Source: Lojkania enalia
Taxonomy: Eukaryota; Ascomycota; Dothideomycetes; Pleosporales
Assembly: GCA_010094045.1 (NCBI GenBank)
Contig: ML986616.1
Span: 304,182 to 368,181, forward strand
DNA length: 64,000 nt
Reading direction: 5' to 3'
A program made the position numbers and the translations under genes. How positions within the stretch are numbered: position 1 is the stretch's first letter; every line of letters starts with the position of its first letter. The notes below the pieces were generated by a model. It was not told where the DNA came from. It was given only the letters and a program-made list of their open reading frames with translations, and made no database searches. Below, in pieces: positions 44,872 to 56,951 of this stretch.

Positions 44872-46371
44872 CTTCACTTGTTTGGTTGTGGAACTGACCG
44901 TTAAACGTATTCTCGGACAACAAGCGCCCAAACTAAGGTTTATAAACAAGTGAGTCCATTAATCCCAGGCAAATCTACAAAATTCAACTCCAGTGATGAT
45001 GCTACACCCGCATTTCTACATTCGGCAAAGCATTCTACCTGGCACCCTGGTCGCCGGAACTTTACCCCAGTATCCACCACTTAAAGCCGCCTTCTCTTAA
45101 AGTGCCACGAGCCTTTAAATTTCCTGACTGCTATCTAACCCCCATCTGGCGCGGAGCAGATTATCCGCGGCTATTGCAGTGCCACGATGTTTGATTAAGC
45201 AATATCGAAGATTTTAAAGGCGTTAAGCGAAGAAAATAAATGGCCAATCGGAGGCAATAAGCCGTGTGAATGGGAGGTTTCTAGTCCCAGAAATCTGGGG
45301 AGCATACTGCCTCTACCAGCCCCGATGAAACATACCAAATATCAGCAGTTTCAGTATTTAATACAACATATCCCAGAGAGACAGCCAATCCTACTATAAA
45401 AGAAGCATCTTATACAAGATTTACTGTAACTTACGTGCCACTTATTGCACAAAAACACCCTCATAATTTATTGCGTTTCCGCTCCGGGGGTGGCAATGGG
45501 TGGTATATGAGAAACGGGCATGCGTGACCTGGGTTTGAGACCCAATGTTGCCGAGACCTGGTACTGAGGCGAGCTGTGGGGAAGATGTATGAGGCAAGCT
45601 GTGCAGCAGGTTTCGGGGTATATTGGCCCGTGGCAGAAAGATGATGAAGATTGAGTGGATTAGCTTAATATGCATTGTGCGATTCTTAAGGTGACTGACT
45701 AGTATGGCATCTCTTGTGATCGTGATAGCTGTCGCACGCCTTGCTAGTCTCTGAGCGTTTCGTCCGAGTATCGCGTCGGAACCGATCAACATTTGTATGC
45801 AGCATTAAATGAGCTTGAAATCTCTAAATTTTCAACTCGCGAGGATGAGCAAGAACCATAACATCACCCAGGTATCGCCAAACATAACTATACAGAAATG
45901 GCGTCAAGCTCACAAGGGGAACGGCATGATAAACGATAAACTACGCAGTTTTTATCAACATAGAGAAGTACTCACTAGATTACTTGTCCGCTCGGCCGTG
46001 CCCAATTTCAAGCAGTAGTGTTGGATTCGGGCATCAAAGCCAAGACTTTCCACTCTGACAGGTGCGCTCCTTCAAATTTCTTTACTATAATGATGATACG
46101 ATTGCGTACGTTGGACCGAATAATATTCTCTAAAAGGTACATCTATATGTCGCAATTGGCCTGTTTCTAGTAGTGGTATCTAAGATCAAGAACGTGAAAA
46201 CCCGCTGTATCCAGATATGTAGGCCCGTAATGCAAGAACTCTCCTGCCAACGCCGACGCTGCAAATGATGACTAAATCCGATTCATGCGACCCTTTTTGT
46301 TCCCTGATATAAGCCAAAAAAAAGAAAACTCATCCTCGAATCGGTCAAAAGTAACAAAACGCTTCGGTACC
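44872..46371. other. Gap upstream of the LPMO gene
   Basis: 1.5 kb containing the LPMO promoter on its left side and the 3' region of the WD40 gene on its right. Short frames (45442-45792, 45809-46018) look like chance; no gene is supported. Confidence 0.45.
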
Positions 46372-47678
46372 TCAGTCAAGATCTTCAAAGCCTAGGATCC
46401 CGTTCCTCTGCTGTTGCTTGCTCTTGCCCCTTTTACGCTTCTTGCGTTGCTTGCTTTCCTTCTCCTCATAACTGCTATCTTCCATCTCCTCACCACTGTG
46501 ATCGTCAGAATCGCTCTGGTGAGCCCGCTTGGCGCCTGCGACACCATCCTGAACCTCGAACTTTTCTTGCCAGACTTTGACCACCTTTCCACCGCCACTG
46601 ATCATGCGACCGCCGACATCGAAGCCTAAGCCTACAACGGCTTCTGCTGAAAGTTCGTCATGCTTGAGCTCACCAATAATTTTGTTAGGTCCAATCTTAA
46701 CGAAACGCAATCCTCCATTGCCTAGTCCAACAGCAGCAATCTTGCCCCCAGGTCCAACTCCAGATGGAAGCATGGTTATCGAGTCCAGGCTCTCTCCTCC
46801 TCCTGGAGACCTGTCTACGATGATGCGCTCATCCTGATCGTCCCAGACGCCTCGCTCCCAAAGGGTCAAGACGCCAGTGCTACCACCAACGAGGACTTTC
46901 TCACCAACATTAGTGCCCCTAGAAGACAATCCGGTGACAATGGTGGAGCTCAACAACTCCTCTTCCTGGTCTTCGCTTCGCACCATGATGCCTCGTCGCA
47001 CGTCTGTGATTGCGAGGGTGGTGCCTCCAGTGCTGACCCATTGCTTGCTAAACCCACTCGTGCTGGCTGAGGTGGGTGGCAGAGGTGTCAACGAGGAGAT
47101 GTAATCGTCATGGGGACGGAGGGTCTGCTCAGGCTTCGGAGACTTGTCTGGCCCCAAAGCGCGGAGGTCATAGATCTGCAGGGCGGCCGAGTCAGTGCCG
47201 AGCAAGAGCGACTGCGGCGAAAGCTCGTGCACGATGGTAGGGTAGTCAAGCTCGCCGTTCGCCCTGCTTATGGTTAGATACAGCCCCAAGTAGCAATACA
47301 CAAATCTTGACGGCGGTGAAGAATGACTTACGGGTCAAGGGGAATGGCAATTTTGGCAGTGACCTGTCCAGTCGCGGAATCGGCAGCCTTGACGATGCCG
47401 TCGGTACCAGCTGAGAACAATTGGGCGCCATCAACGCTGAATCCAAGCGTCCTGCAGCTTCCCTTGTGCCGACGCGTCTTCCAGGTCGTCTCTATGTGTC
47501 CAAATCCGCAGTCTGAGGCCAGCGTCGCGTTCGGGTCGTCGTCGTCTGGGCCGGGTGGCAGGCGGTAAGTGAGGACATGGCCCGACGCGAGTCCAACCGA
47601 GACAATTGGCTCCTGGGGGTGGATTGCCTGGGTGAACAGCTCGGCATCTAAGGGGATGGTGCAGATAGTATCGAACAT
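46372..47678 (-). CDS. jip5: WD40-repeat protein Jip5/WDR55 (ribosome biogenesis)
   Basis: Two exons (47678-47332, 47263-46372) around a 68-nt intron give 412 residues. The N-terminus [114 protein letters not shown] and the lysine-rich tail ([18 protein letters not shown]) match Jip5, the fungal WDR55. The family folds as a seven-blade propeller and acts in nucleolar rRNA processing. The basic tail and acidic stretch ([18 protein letters not shown]) fit a nucleolar protein. The start was placed at MFDT because upstream in-frame sequence is proline-rich and not family-like. Confidence 0.9.
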
Positions 47679-48571
47679 GGCTGGGGGCGTGCGCGGCCTC
47701 TCTTGTCTTGTCTCGTCCTGTGTGGTCTTGTCGCTGGTTGGAGGAGCTCGCAGCGTCAACTCAGGTCGGCAACTTTTTTGTGGAGATGGAGCTGCAGGGG
47801 CAGGTTTTGGCGAGGGCAGGTTTTCGCGCGGGGAACCCTCCCAGGTACCCATCCACCCATCCACCTACCCCATCGTCACTACTGCTCTATCAAGACCGAG
47901 TAGAGGAGCTTCGCAGTCTTGTCTCTTCACTCCTCCATTCTTGGGATCTTAATCATCATTGTGAATATCCGAATATGAGACTCGGCTTCGACTCACGCTG
48001 CCGTCTCGTCGCCCTGGATGGCTAATACCTGAGTCCCTTTTCACACTCTCCGAACTCACACAATGCTCCTCCAGCCTTGTCATTTCCTAGGGCCAGCCCC
48101 GGTATTGTCCAGGTGCCTGTCTAGCCAGCCTTCATAACCGCATTGCCCAGCTTGTTGATTGTGTCCTAGTTCCAGCAGCCGGCCATTCACTCCTCTTTCC
48201 AATCATGCCTTCCTCAACCAGCACGAGTCAATCCGGTCGCAAGCAAACGCTTTCGCCCCATCATAGACTTTTTTGCCGTCATCTACTCCATTGAAGATAC
48301 AGGAAGGTGACCGCCGTTCTGGTCGACAGTGCGTCGGAGCTATCCTGGACCGGCAAAGCAGCCGAATACACGTTCTCCGATGATTGGGCACCGTTCTGAT
48401 TCCCCTCGGAGCATCCCTGGGATGCAAACACAAGGTCACGTTAACACGCTGGTCAAAGATGCAGGAGAATATATTAATCCAGGTTGCTGGGCCTTTCGTT
48501 CCCTCCGACCTTCTTTTCCTTACCGCTTCCAGTCGCTAATGATAATTTCTACTCAATAAGGCTTCTCTACA
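47679..48571. promoter_or_regulatory. Divergent gap, WD40 and histidine phosphatase genes
   Basis: 893 bp between head-to-head genes. No further gene is supported; long overlapping frames near 47700-48000 are GC-rich leader sequence of the WD40 gene. Confidence 0.45.
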
Positions 48572-49669
48572 ATGGTTCCATCGCCCCTTGTCCTTGGTCT
48601 GGCGGCCATTGCATCCGCTGCAGGTGTTTCTGCTCACGGGTATCACAAAAGTCACATCAACTACACCGTAGTACCAGGCATCTTCCTCCAGGATGATCCT
48701 GCCACGGACCCGTCCACCTTCAACTTCACTGCGTCAAACTTTGGCCTCATCGATCGCGACTATCCCCATGTCAAGAAGCAGAGGCATTCTACTCAGTGGG
48801 AGCGCCTGGCCAAGTACATCAAAGAATTAAACGCTAAAGCCAAACGCAATGAGCGCTATAGTCTCCTTTTCCTCGGGCGCCACGGCGAGGGCTTCCACAA
48901 TGCCGCAGAGTCCTACTTTGGTACCCCTGCCTGGAACTGCTACTGGGGTCCCATGGATGGAAATGAGACGGTCACGTGGGCTGATGCACATCTCACAGAT
49001 GTTGGCATTGACCAAGCTCTCACCGTAAACAAATTCTGGAAGCACTTGATCAAGGACGAGAGAATAATGCCTCCAGAGACGTACTACACCAGCCCCCTGT
49101 ACCGCTGTCTTGACACCGCCAGGCTCACTTTTTCCGGCCTAAAACTTCCGAGGAAGAACCCGTTCATTCCAATTGTCAAGGAATATCTCCGTGAAGGAAT
49201 TAGTGCGCGAACCTGCGACAGGCGTAGTAGCAGGAGTTATATCCATAGGCACTTCCCAAAGTACAAATTCGAAAAGGGCTTCCCGGAGCATGATCCCTTC
49301 TGGACTCCCTTACATTCAGAGACTAGCAAAGATCAGGACATTCGATCAAAGAAGCTACTTGACGATGTATTTACCAGCGACGACAGCACCTACATCTCCA
49401 TTACGGCTCATTCTGGGGAAATTGCGAGCCTGCTGCGAGGTCAGTATATCGGCTCATTCAAAATCTCACGCTGCTGATTTTGTATAGTACTTGGACATCA
49501 GCCATTCCGCCTGTCCACTGGAGCTGCGCTGCCGGTGTTGGTAAAGGTGACGACGCTGCAGGGTGAGGGGCCGGCGACCACTACGGAGCCTTATGCCCCT
49601 TACAAGACATGTGCGACCGCGCCGACGATCCGTGACCCCTCGTGCAATGATTGTTCTTGCTGCACGTAG
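48572..49669 (+). CDS. Secreted histidine-phosphatase (phosphoglycerate mutase-like)
   Basis: Two exons (48572-49439, 49488-49669) around a 48-nt intron give 349 residues. A signal peptide (MVPSPLVLGLAAIASAAGVSA) leads into a protein with the catalytic RHG motif LGRHGEGFHNAAE (His104), TSPLYRCLDTARLTF, and the second catalytic histidine in ISITAHSGEIASLLRVLGH, where the intron falls just after the helix. These are the marks of branch-1 histidine phosphatases. The protein ends in a cysteine-rich CNDCSCCT. Secreted fungal members act on small phosphate esters; phytase-type activity would need RHGxRxP, which is absent here. The substrate is unknown. Confidence 0.88.
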
Positions 49670-51585
49670 GGCAAAAATGAGATTTAGTAGCTTTTAATAA
49701 TGCATTTTACAACGAGTTCAATTCCATGTTTATTGAATTAACGCTTAACTTAATTCCTCGGGACTGGCATGTCTGTCATCTAATATGCCTTTCATCCACA
49801 TGTAGTGTTAATAACCCCATTCTAAGGACCTAGATTGAGTCAGCGCCCCCAATACCATATTTCTCCATAGAATGACCTCCTTCCACCACGACAAAATTCC
49901 AGTTCAAGGCAATTCTCCTAATTCCCTCAAGATAGGCGCAGGGCGTTCAGCGAGATAACAACAAGGTTTGACATTCTAAGTCAACACCCAGCGTCATCAT
50001 AATGCAAAATCATAAAAATCAATATTTCGACACGGAAGAATCATGATTATATGAGGAAGTTTGGCCAAGTTGTATATGCATGTGTAGCTACAATAACCTC
50101 ATATCCAACTACGACAATACAAAATATGTATTTACGCAAAACCCACTTCTATACAATCTAGTGATATATCTGGTAGAGAAACTATACGTTGCTTTCTGCG
50201 AGTATCTCGAATGAAGTAGAATCCTTCGCTACTCTCGCGTCTTAGATTGCGAAAGGATTGAGCTTTCAAGGAATGGTCGAACCTAGTCTAGCAGTATCAT
50301 CGCCGTAATGACCATATAAAGGGATCTATTGCCATTAGATAGAAGCAATAGTTGTTTTAGATGTTTATATAGAAGTTGCGGCGCAATATCATTCAACATC
50401 GCCCCATGGGGAGAAGGCTGGAGCTCTCTTGGCAGGGACAGAACCGGCTGTGGTGGACGCCCTTGTTTCCAGCCACCACAATTCACGCTTTAGTCCTCTT
50501 TTTCTCATTGAAATTAGGATATAGATCCGCTCTACTCGATATTGGGATTGGAATTGCTGACAAGCGTAGCACGTAGCTCGCAATCCTTCAACCTTCCTTC
50601 TCATATCCTAGTATCATAGGATTCACCTAAATTATATCAATCGAATGATCTCCAAGACTTCTAAACCGCATTTTAAAATCCAGGAGATCCGTATAGGACT
50701 ATACGAGTCCATCTTGATTCCAAGCGGCATTTTTTTGGTGCCATATCGAAGTGACCACAACCGCCTTGCACTTCATACGCTATTATAGCAATTTTTTTTT
50801 ATTGTGGAATGACCTTTAGTATGTAAATAAGATTGTTGAGATTCTAATATACGTTACATGGAAGCAATGTGTGATCTGAGAATCAAATTTAACGCCTGAT
50901 GGTTGTAGTACAATATCTACACCGCCTCGACCCTCCTACGACAAGTAGATCATTGCTAGTTACCGTTCAAAGAGGGTTGTGTTCAGCTGGAATGCATCAT
51001 TATGCCGTAGACTAGAAAACTATAAAAATATTCTCCCGCCGTTGAGATCTGAGATTTGAAGGAGCACTACAAAGAAGCCTGAGCATAGGGCTAAATGTCC
51101 TTACGAATCCTCAGTCTCAAGCATCTCCTCCCTGTAGAAGAGCCTCACGGCTGCGTTGTTGATGGGTAATACTGTAAGGACTATTCAAAAACCTATCATC
51201 AAGCAGTAGCGCATTCCTTCAGTGCTCAAATCCTGCCTCAAAATTAGGCTGCTAGTTGTTAATTCGGAATAAATCAGACCGTGGAACGAATGGCGCGGGG
51301 ACTAATATGGAGAGCTTTCTAGCCGCGGGACGATTACCCGATACTTTTACAGTGCTGTATTTCCCCTTTATTTAATGCTTCTCAGGGTGTATATACGCCT
51401 GTCCTTCACGTAATGTAATGAAATCGAGGTCACGGTAAGGTAGGGCTAAACCAATGCCATTCTATAGCCCTATCTGGCGGACTCTGTCCCTAATTGGTTT
51501 AGTATAAGCCTAGATCACAATGAAGAGCTGGTTGAAAGACATCTAGAACGAAAATATATACTATGGAAAGAATACCTAGAAACAT
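49670..51585. other. AT-rich gene-free gap
   Basis: 1.9 kb between the phosphatase and the large zinc-finger gene. No gene, RNA or repeat that I can support. Confidence 0.45.
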
Positions 51586-54500
51586 TTATTTTGGCTTCTC
51601 GCCACTATTACTTTCCTTCGCCCCTCCTTTACCTTGCGCTTTCGTACGCTTGCTCTTGGTAGCCCTTCCTGAAGCGACCTTATTCTCTACAGCCTTCTTA
51701 TTCTTCGTATCTACCTCCTCGTTACTCACTACTAACGCAGCTATATTCGCCCTAGATGCAGCTCTAGTGATCCGGATTGAAGGCGCTTTTATTTGTACTT
51801 CGATATTAGGCATTTTGCTCGCCTTTGGAGATGCATTTTCCTTGGCAGTCTTCGCAAACTTTGACGGCACTTTTGCTTTCGAGGCAGTAGTCACCTCTCT
51901 TGTGGGAGTCGCTTTTGTCTTGGGCGCTGCCTCAGCCCTCGATCTAGCCCTCGTCATTCTCCTTTCAGTGACTGCGTCTACCTTCGCCTTTTCAGACGCG
52001 TTAGCCTTTGATGCGCTCTTGGAAGTAGCCTTTCTATTCGACTTGGCTCTCCTTTTCTCAACTCTCCCACTTCTCACTTTTTCTTCACTTTTCCGACTCA
52101 CGGTGAGACCCCTAGGCTTGCCTTTCTGTGTCCCTTTCGGTACTTCCCTCACTAAGCCACCTCTCGTCGTTTTCACCTTCCCGATCTTAGCGCTCAATTC
52201 TCTAGCATTCAGTTCACTACGCTGGTCGTACGAAATACTAAGCCTCCTTCGTAGAAACACAGCGGGTGTATTCGGCGGTACGATATGGCACTTTTCGGAG
52301 TAGGGAACGTCATAAAAGGAGCGGTTGGCGTCGGGTATGACTGCAGGTGGAAGGGAACTTATTTTAGAAGTGGATGAAACACCGGAGGATGCTTTAGAAG
52401 ATTTTGCGATTGATGAGGTGCGAGCAGATACCTTGGACAATGTCGATCTGGCCCAACCAATTCTTTTCGGCTGGAATCGTGTTCCTTTGTCTTGAGAGCT
52501 GCTTGCCCCTGCTGCTGAAGGGGTAGGCGTTGGCGATTTGAATAAATATGCTTGACTCCCATCTAACCTTTTCACTTTGAGGATTTGACCGGCAAGTTTT
52601 CGCGCGGGAGCTAGAACAAGAGGCTCAACGAATGATTGCCTCGAGAGTGTTGTCCTCCTTTCTGCCCTACGATTCGCAAGCTCTTCCTCAGTCGATATTT
52701 GCGTTCTAACTACATCATCTCCCATAACTGTTGGAATTCTGATCTTTGTGACACCTAGAGTCTTTGATGCGGCCTTCCCCCTCCCCTTGCCCTTACTGCT
52801 TGCTCCTGTACTCTGAGACTTGACTTTGCCTTTCCCTTTGCTATTCTTCGAGGGAGGCGCAAACGGATTTCCTATGAGAACGTCTTCATCATCTAATCCC
52901 GGAAGTGTTTCGTCATCGTTAAATTTGATGAAATCTTTGTCCCCCAAACTAGATCCATCCGATGCTCTTCTGAACATAGCACTAGCGGAGCTGATAGAAG
53001 ACCTTTTCTCCTGATTTAGATTCTGAGTACTGGCTCCCGACGCACTTAGTGTAGCAATTCGCGAAGAGTCCGGTTCAATTAGCTCTTGTTGTCTCCTTTC
53101 CCAGCTGCTGCTCGATGCATTCGAGACTGCAGGTGAATAATGCCTTCCTAATCTTGGCGTTTCGGTTTCTAGGTCTAGTAAGACCCCCGTCAAGTTGGTA
53201 AGAGAACCGCGCCTTTGGCCTGGAATGGATTTTGAAAGATTTCCTTTTGCGGCCTTTTCCCCGGCTACAGCTATTCGACTCTTCTTACTGAGTGCTACTT
53301 CTATTTCGTACGAGGAGGCACTCGGAACAGGAGACAGTAGATCACGGTAGCTTGGATCTTTCAGCTTCCGATTTGTAACCTTTGCCTTCCTGTCCTTGGC
53401 TGTTGTCTTCGTGCCGGCCTTCTTGGACTTCACCTTAGGTTGTCGATACTGCTCGAGACTTTCGATGGAGCTTTGACTCCATCTGTGCGGATCAAATGTG
53501 GCGCCCGGATCGTTCTGGTTGCGCGATTGAATATGATGTAGATAGGGGCTTGGAACATGGTCCGAACCACTTGTAACCTCTGCATCCGGATCCCATGCCG
53601 CATCTGGATCGGCTCTTGCCCTATGATGAGGGACATGCAGTGCAGAGCTCTCGGAATCATATAAGGCCATGGGTGACGAGGTGGACATGGAATTCGACTG
53701 AGTACTTTGTTGCGCTTTTCCTTTAGCCTTGCCAGTCAAAGTCCTCTTTTGTACTCTTCGGGTGTCAACTCTAAGGCTACTTTTCCTAGGCATCTTGCCG
53801 TTGGCCGCCCTCCTATTTCTCAAATTGCTCTTCCGCGGACTTGTTGTACCCATAGAGCTGACTTCTGTTTCGACGCTGGCGTCTTCTTGGTTGTTGTATG
53901 ATATGCGTCTCCCTACAGTAACAGGCGAGAATGATACTTTTGACAAGCGCGTTGTCTGCGGTTCTGTACCTGTGCTGGCTGGAGAGCGCTGGCGAGCGTT
54001 CGCGCGGGAGGCAGCAAAAGCCTTGGCCATGGAAAGTTCGTCTGAAGAGCAGCGTCGGTATAAATAGGGGATTAATGAAGGATCGTTGTCGAAATCGTGT
54101 TCAAATATATGGGAAGCTTTCCACTGTTTGATATTTAGTAACAAATTTGCTAAGCAATCACAATGACTTCCCTGAGAATCTAAGAAGGCCCACTCCATTC
54201 CGCAGAAGGGACAACTCATATCTGCTTCATCGCGATGACTTTGATAATGATGATAGATAGCAGCCAAATCGCTCTTCTCCAGCGGCTCAAAACAGACTCT
54301 ACAGTATCGGTCTCGCTTTAATCGGTCGTCCATGAGAGTATATAGTTGCCACTTTAGCTCTGCTACTGGCATGGACTCTATTTGAGATATTAACTCTGGT
54401 AAGATCTGGCTGGATATCTGGGATGTCGAAGGAGAGTGAAGAAGCTTCAGGTCAGCCGTATCTTGCGCGTGCTTCTTGAATCGCTTTTCCCATGCTTGTC

Positions 54501-56550
54501 GCTCGAATGCGCGAATCGCTTTCCTGACTGGTGTGCCGGGCATGTGAGAGTCTGGTGGGGCATATGAGGGGCTGGTGCTTTTCAGCCAAAGATCGAATTC
54601 TTTCAGGTCCCGCGGTGGACCTGATGTTGATTGGTGATGCCGCGGTGTAGATGATTCGCCCAAATCGAGCGGCTCTATAAACCGTAAAAGCTCCTGTTGT
54701 ACGTCTTCGTCAATTTCTTCAGACGGCACATCGACAATATCCCAGTACGCATTGTCGTCGCGCGTCCAAGGTTCATCCCCTTTGATCGGCGATACTGGCC
54801 TGTCAACAATTGGCACTTCTATGGCAGCTATCTTCTCCGCAAGGCTTTTCGGAACATATTGCGCAATTACGGGAGGATTCTCCGGTAACTTGCCACTGGG
54901 ATACAGCGAGGGTAGGTTGCCGATGAAATACTCCCAACGCCCTGCTTTGCCGTCCGCGATCCATTGATCTCGATACTTGTACAACACATAAGAAAGACCA
55001 TGTTGGAATAGCTCTGTTTCAATAGACCAAAGTGCGGTTTTGAATTTCGAGGTCTTCGGCTGCTTTAAATCTAGCTGGAACTCGCGAGGAATGCCAGACT
55101 TTCTAACTTTCTTCCTTGTCTTGTCTTGAGGATAGGGCCGGAGGGAGTCATCGACTTCGCTCGGCCGAATGTGCAGTCTACGAGCGTCTTCCTCGAATAG
55201 CTGCTCTCTCTGGCGCATTTCTTCGGCCTCCTTCTGCAAGTCTTTTTCTCTAAGGCTTTTCCATTCGAGATTCGGCTTGGTAGGGTTTTGCCATTTCGCT
55301 GGATTGGCCCAGAAGTAGTAATGTGGGAGGTCCATACCCGGGAAACGGATAAAGAAGAGGTTATCAATCGCCCTCGGCAGCTCATCCTCTAGTCCACGCG
55401 GGAAGTCGAGGTAAGCAGGGATGTAGCAAATAGGGGGACGAAATTCTGAGGAGGCATAAATTTCCAGTATCATTTGCTTCTTATCAAGCCTCTTTTTGTC
55501 GGCTTTCTCCTGCTTTCTTTTCTTTTCGTAAACACTTGTTTTCCCTCTTCTTTTCTTCCTCCACTTCGCATACACATCTGCGAGAGGTATAGAAGACGTG
55601 CGATCCGGAAGTTTCAAGTACATGTGACCGTTCCATCCTTGAACTTGGGTGCGGGCAGCCCAAGCTTTGCCACTTTCAATAACTGCCTTTCGTAATACGC
55701 CAATCAATATACCATTTCGTGCAGCAACAATGGTGTCATAAGCGAGTTTGGGGGCAAAGTCCGCCCCTACAACTTCCTGATACGTTCGCCCGGGCAGTTC
55801 AAGAGTCTCGCCAGTTACCGTTGTGACTAAGTTCATGACAGCGTAGGGTATCTCCCGAGGAAGAGGTGCTTGATGAACATCTCCATCCTCTCTATCCGAA
55901 GGAGACGAAGGAGAACAAGGCAGGTTAAGCGATGGCAAATCTGGAAAGGGCCACTCGAAAATTCTGAGCTTCTGGTGGGGTAAGATCGGAGACAACGTAG
56001 TTGGCGTCGGAGTTTCCGTGCTTGTATCTTCTGAAAACGAGTCGTCATCAAGCAAAGTGCCAAATCTTTCGATGCCCTGAATCTTACGTGCATTAGTCTC
56101 TTCGTCAGACGATTCCAAGTCAACGATCCCCTCTCCCTTAGCTAGCATTCTATCATGCCTTTCTGCCATTTCTTTCTCCTTCTGTTTCTTTTTGTGGTCC
56201 TTCTCCTGTCCTTCTTTTTCCTTTCTCTTCTTCGCTACAGCAGCCTTCTTTCTAAGTTCCCGATCCCTTTTTTCCTCTCCTTCTGCTCTTTGTGCATCAT
56301 CTTCGGCAAGTGCACGAGCCATTTCATGTTTCTTCATATCCTTTCGGTAGATGCGGACGCGACTGGGGCTACGGATAGCCGTGAGCAATTCGGAATGCTT
56401 CATGTCATCCCAGTGAGTGCCGGTCCTATGCTCGTCCTTCACACGGTGCATACCGCCTCGTCGGTGAGGGACCGGCTGATGGGCTCTTTTCCGTTTCGCC
56501 TCAGATTCGAGTCGGGACGACCTCGCTGCAGCCTTTCGCTTTGGTGGCAT
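51586..56550 (-). CDS. 1654-residue zinc-finger protein of unknown function
   Basis: A single intronless frame of 1654 residues. The N-terminus (MPPKRKAAARSSRL) is very basic and leads to KHSELLTAIRSPSRVRIYRKDMKKHEMARAL, which looks like a short SAP/LEM-type helix pair. A charged coiled coil follows (RKKAAVAKKRKEKEG...). A conserved-looking middle part includes GMDLPHYYFWANPAKWQNP and SYVLYKYRDQW. Around residues 750-800 a zinc-binding module is visible (CRVCF, HHYQSH, CPFCGMEW, HCDCL). The remaining half is disordered, serine/lysine/alanine rich, with repeated KAK/KSK patches and a terminal GGAKESNSGEKPK. A nuclear, DNA- or chromatin-associated role is inferred from composition. I cannot name the family. 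Confidence 0.85.
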   Translation of the reverse strand: MPPKRKAAARSSRLESEAKRKRAHQPVPHRRGGMHRVKDEHRTGTHWDDMKHSELLTAIRSPSRVRIYRKDMKKHEMARALAEDDAQRAEGEEKRDRELRKKAAVAKKRKEKEGQEKDHKKKQKEKEMAERHDRMLAKGEGIVDLESSDEETNARKIQGIERFGTLLDDDSFSEDTSTETPTPTTLSPILPHQKLRIFEWPFPDLPSLNLPCSPSSPSDREDGDVHQAPLPREIPYAVMNLVTTVTGETLELPGRTYQEVVGADFAPKLAYDTIVAARNGILIGVLRKAVIESGKAWAARTQVQGWNGHMYLKLPDRTSSIPLADVYAKWRKKRRGKTSVYEKKRKQEKADKKRLDKKQMILEIYASSEFRPPICYIPAYLDFPRGLEDELPRAIDNLFFIRFPGMDLPHYYFWANPAKWQNPTKPNLEWKSLREKDLQKEAEEMRQREQLFEEDARRLHIRPSEVDDSLRPYPQDKTRKKVRKSGIPREFQLDLKQPKTSKFKTALWSIETELFQHGLSYVLYKYRDQWIADGKAGRWEYFIGNLPSLYPSGKLPENPPVIAQYVPKSLAEKIAAIEVPIVDRPVSPIKGDEPWTRDDNAYWDIVDVPSEEIDEDVQQELLRFIEPLDLGESSTPRHHQSTSGPPRDLKEFDLWLKSTSPSYAPPDSHMPGTPVRKAIRAFERQAWEKRFKKHAQDTADLKLLHSPSTSQISSQILPELISQIESMPVAELKWQLYTLMDDRLKRDRYCRVCFEPLEKSDLAAIYHHYQSHRDEADMSCPFCGMEWAFLDSQGSHCDCLANLLLNIKQWKASHIFEHDFDNDPSLIPYLYRRCSSDELSMAKAFAASRANARQRSPASTGTEPQTTRLSKVSFSPVTVGRRISYNNQEDASVETEVSSMGTTSPRKSNLRNRRAANGKMPRKSSLRVDTRRVQKRTLTGKAKGKAQQSTQSNSMSTSSPMALYDSESSALHVPHHRARADPDAAWDPDAEVTSGSDHVPSPYLHHIQSRNQNDPGATFDPHRWSQSSIESLEQYRQPKVKSKKAGTKTTAKDRKAKVTNRKLKDPSYRDLLSPVPSASSYEIEVALSKKSRIAVAGEKAAKGNLSKSIPGQRRGSLTNLTGVLLDLETETPRLGRHYSPAVSNASSSSWERRQQELIEPDSSRIATLSASGASTQNLNQEKRSSISSASAMFRRASDGSSLGDKDFIKFNDDETLPGLDDEDVLIGNPFAPPSKNSKGKGKVKSQSTGASSKGKGRGKAASKTLGVTKIRIPTVMGDDVVRTQISTEEELANRRAERRTTLSRQSFVEPLVLAPARKLAGQILKVKRLDGSQAYLFKSPTPTPSAAGASSSQDKGTRFQPKRIGWARSTLSKVSARTSSIAKSSKASSGVSSTSKISSLPPAVIPDANRSFYDVPYSEKCHIVPPNTPAVFLRRRLSISYDQRSELNARELSAKIGKVKTTRGGLVREVPKGTQKGKPRGLTVSRKSEEKVRSGRVEKRRAKSNRKATSKSASKANASEKAKVDAVTERRMTRARSRAEAAPKTKATPTREVTTASKAKVPSKFAKTAKENASPKASKMPNIEVQIKAPSIRITRAASRANIAALVVSNEEVDTKNKKAVENKVASGRATKSKRTKAQGKGGAKESNSGEKPK

Positions 56551-56951
56551 AATGGTGAAACTTCAAAATATCAATAAGTAATCAGATTGGTAACGAACAG
56601 CCTGCAGGATGTGGAAGTTTACTGATAGACAGCTAACATAATCTAGGGCTCTGCATTTTCCCAGTGTTGTGTAATCCTAGTGTCTTTCATATTCCGGATT
56701 GGGCTAGGAGCCGCATAAGGACTATTTGCATTGCCAGCAGAGATTTCTTTGTCTTCTGAGCGGATATGCTTCTCTTTCGGCTCCATCGAGTTAGCGCAGT
56801 TAGCAATGCAAAAATGCACAGATGTGCAATATGGAAAATGCACGAGATTTTGACCATGTAAAAAATAATAAAAAGGTGTATTTCAGAATGCTAGGGTATC
56901 CCACTGTGCTTAAGTCAATCAAAATATCCAATCAATTGTTCTGAGCTCTAC
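56551..56951. other. Gap between the zinc-finger and glutaminyl cyclase genes
   Basis: 401 bp; it holds the zinc-finger gene promoter and the cyclase 3' region. Nothing else is seen. Confidence 0.45.
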
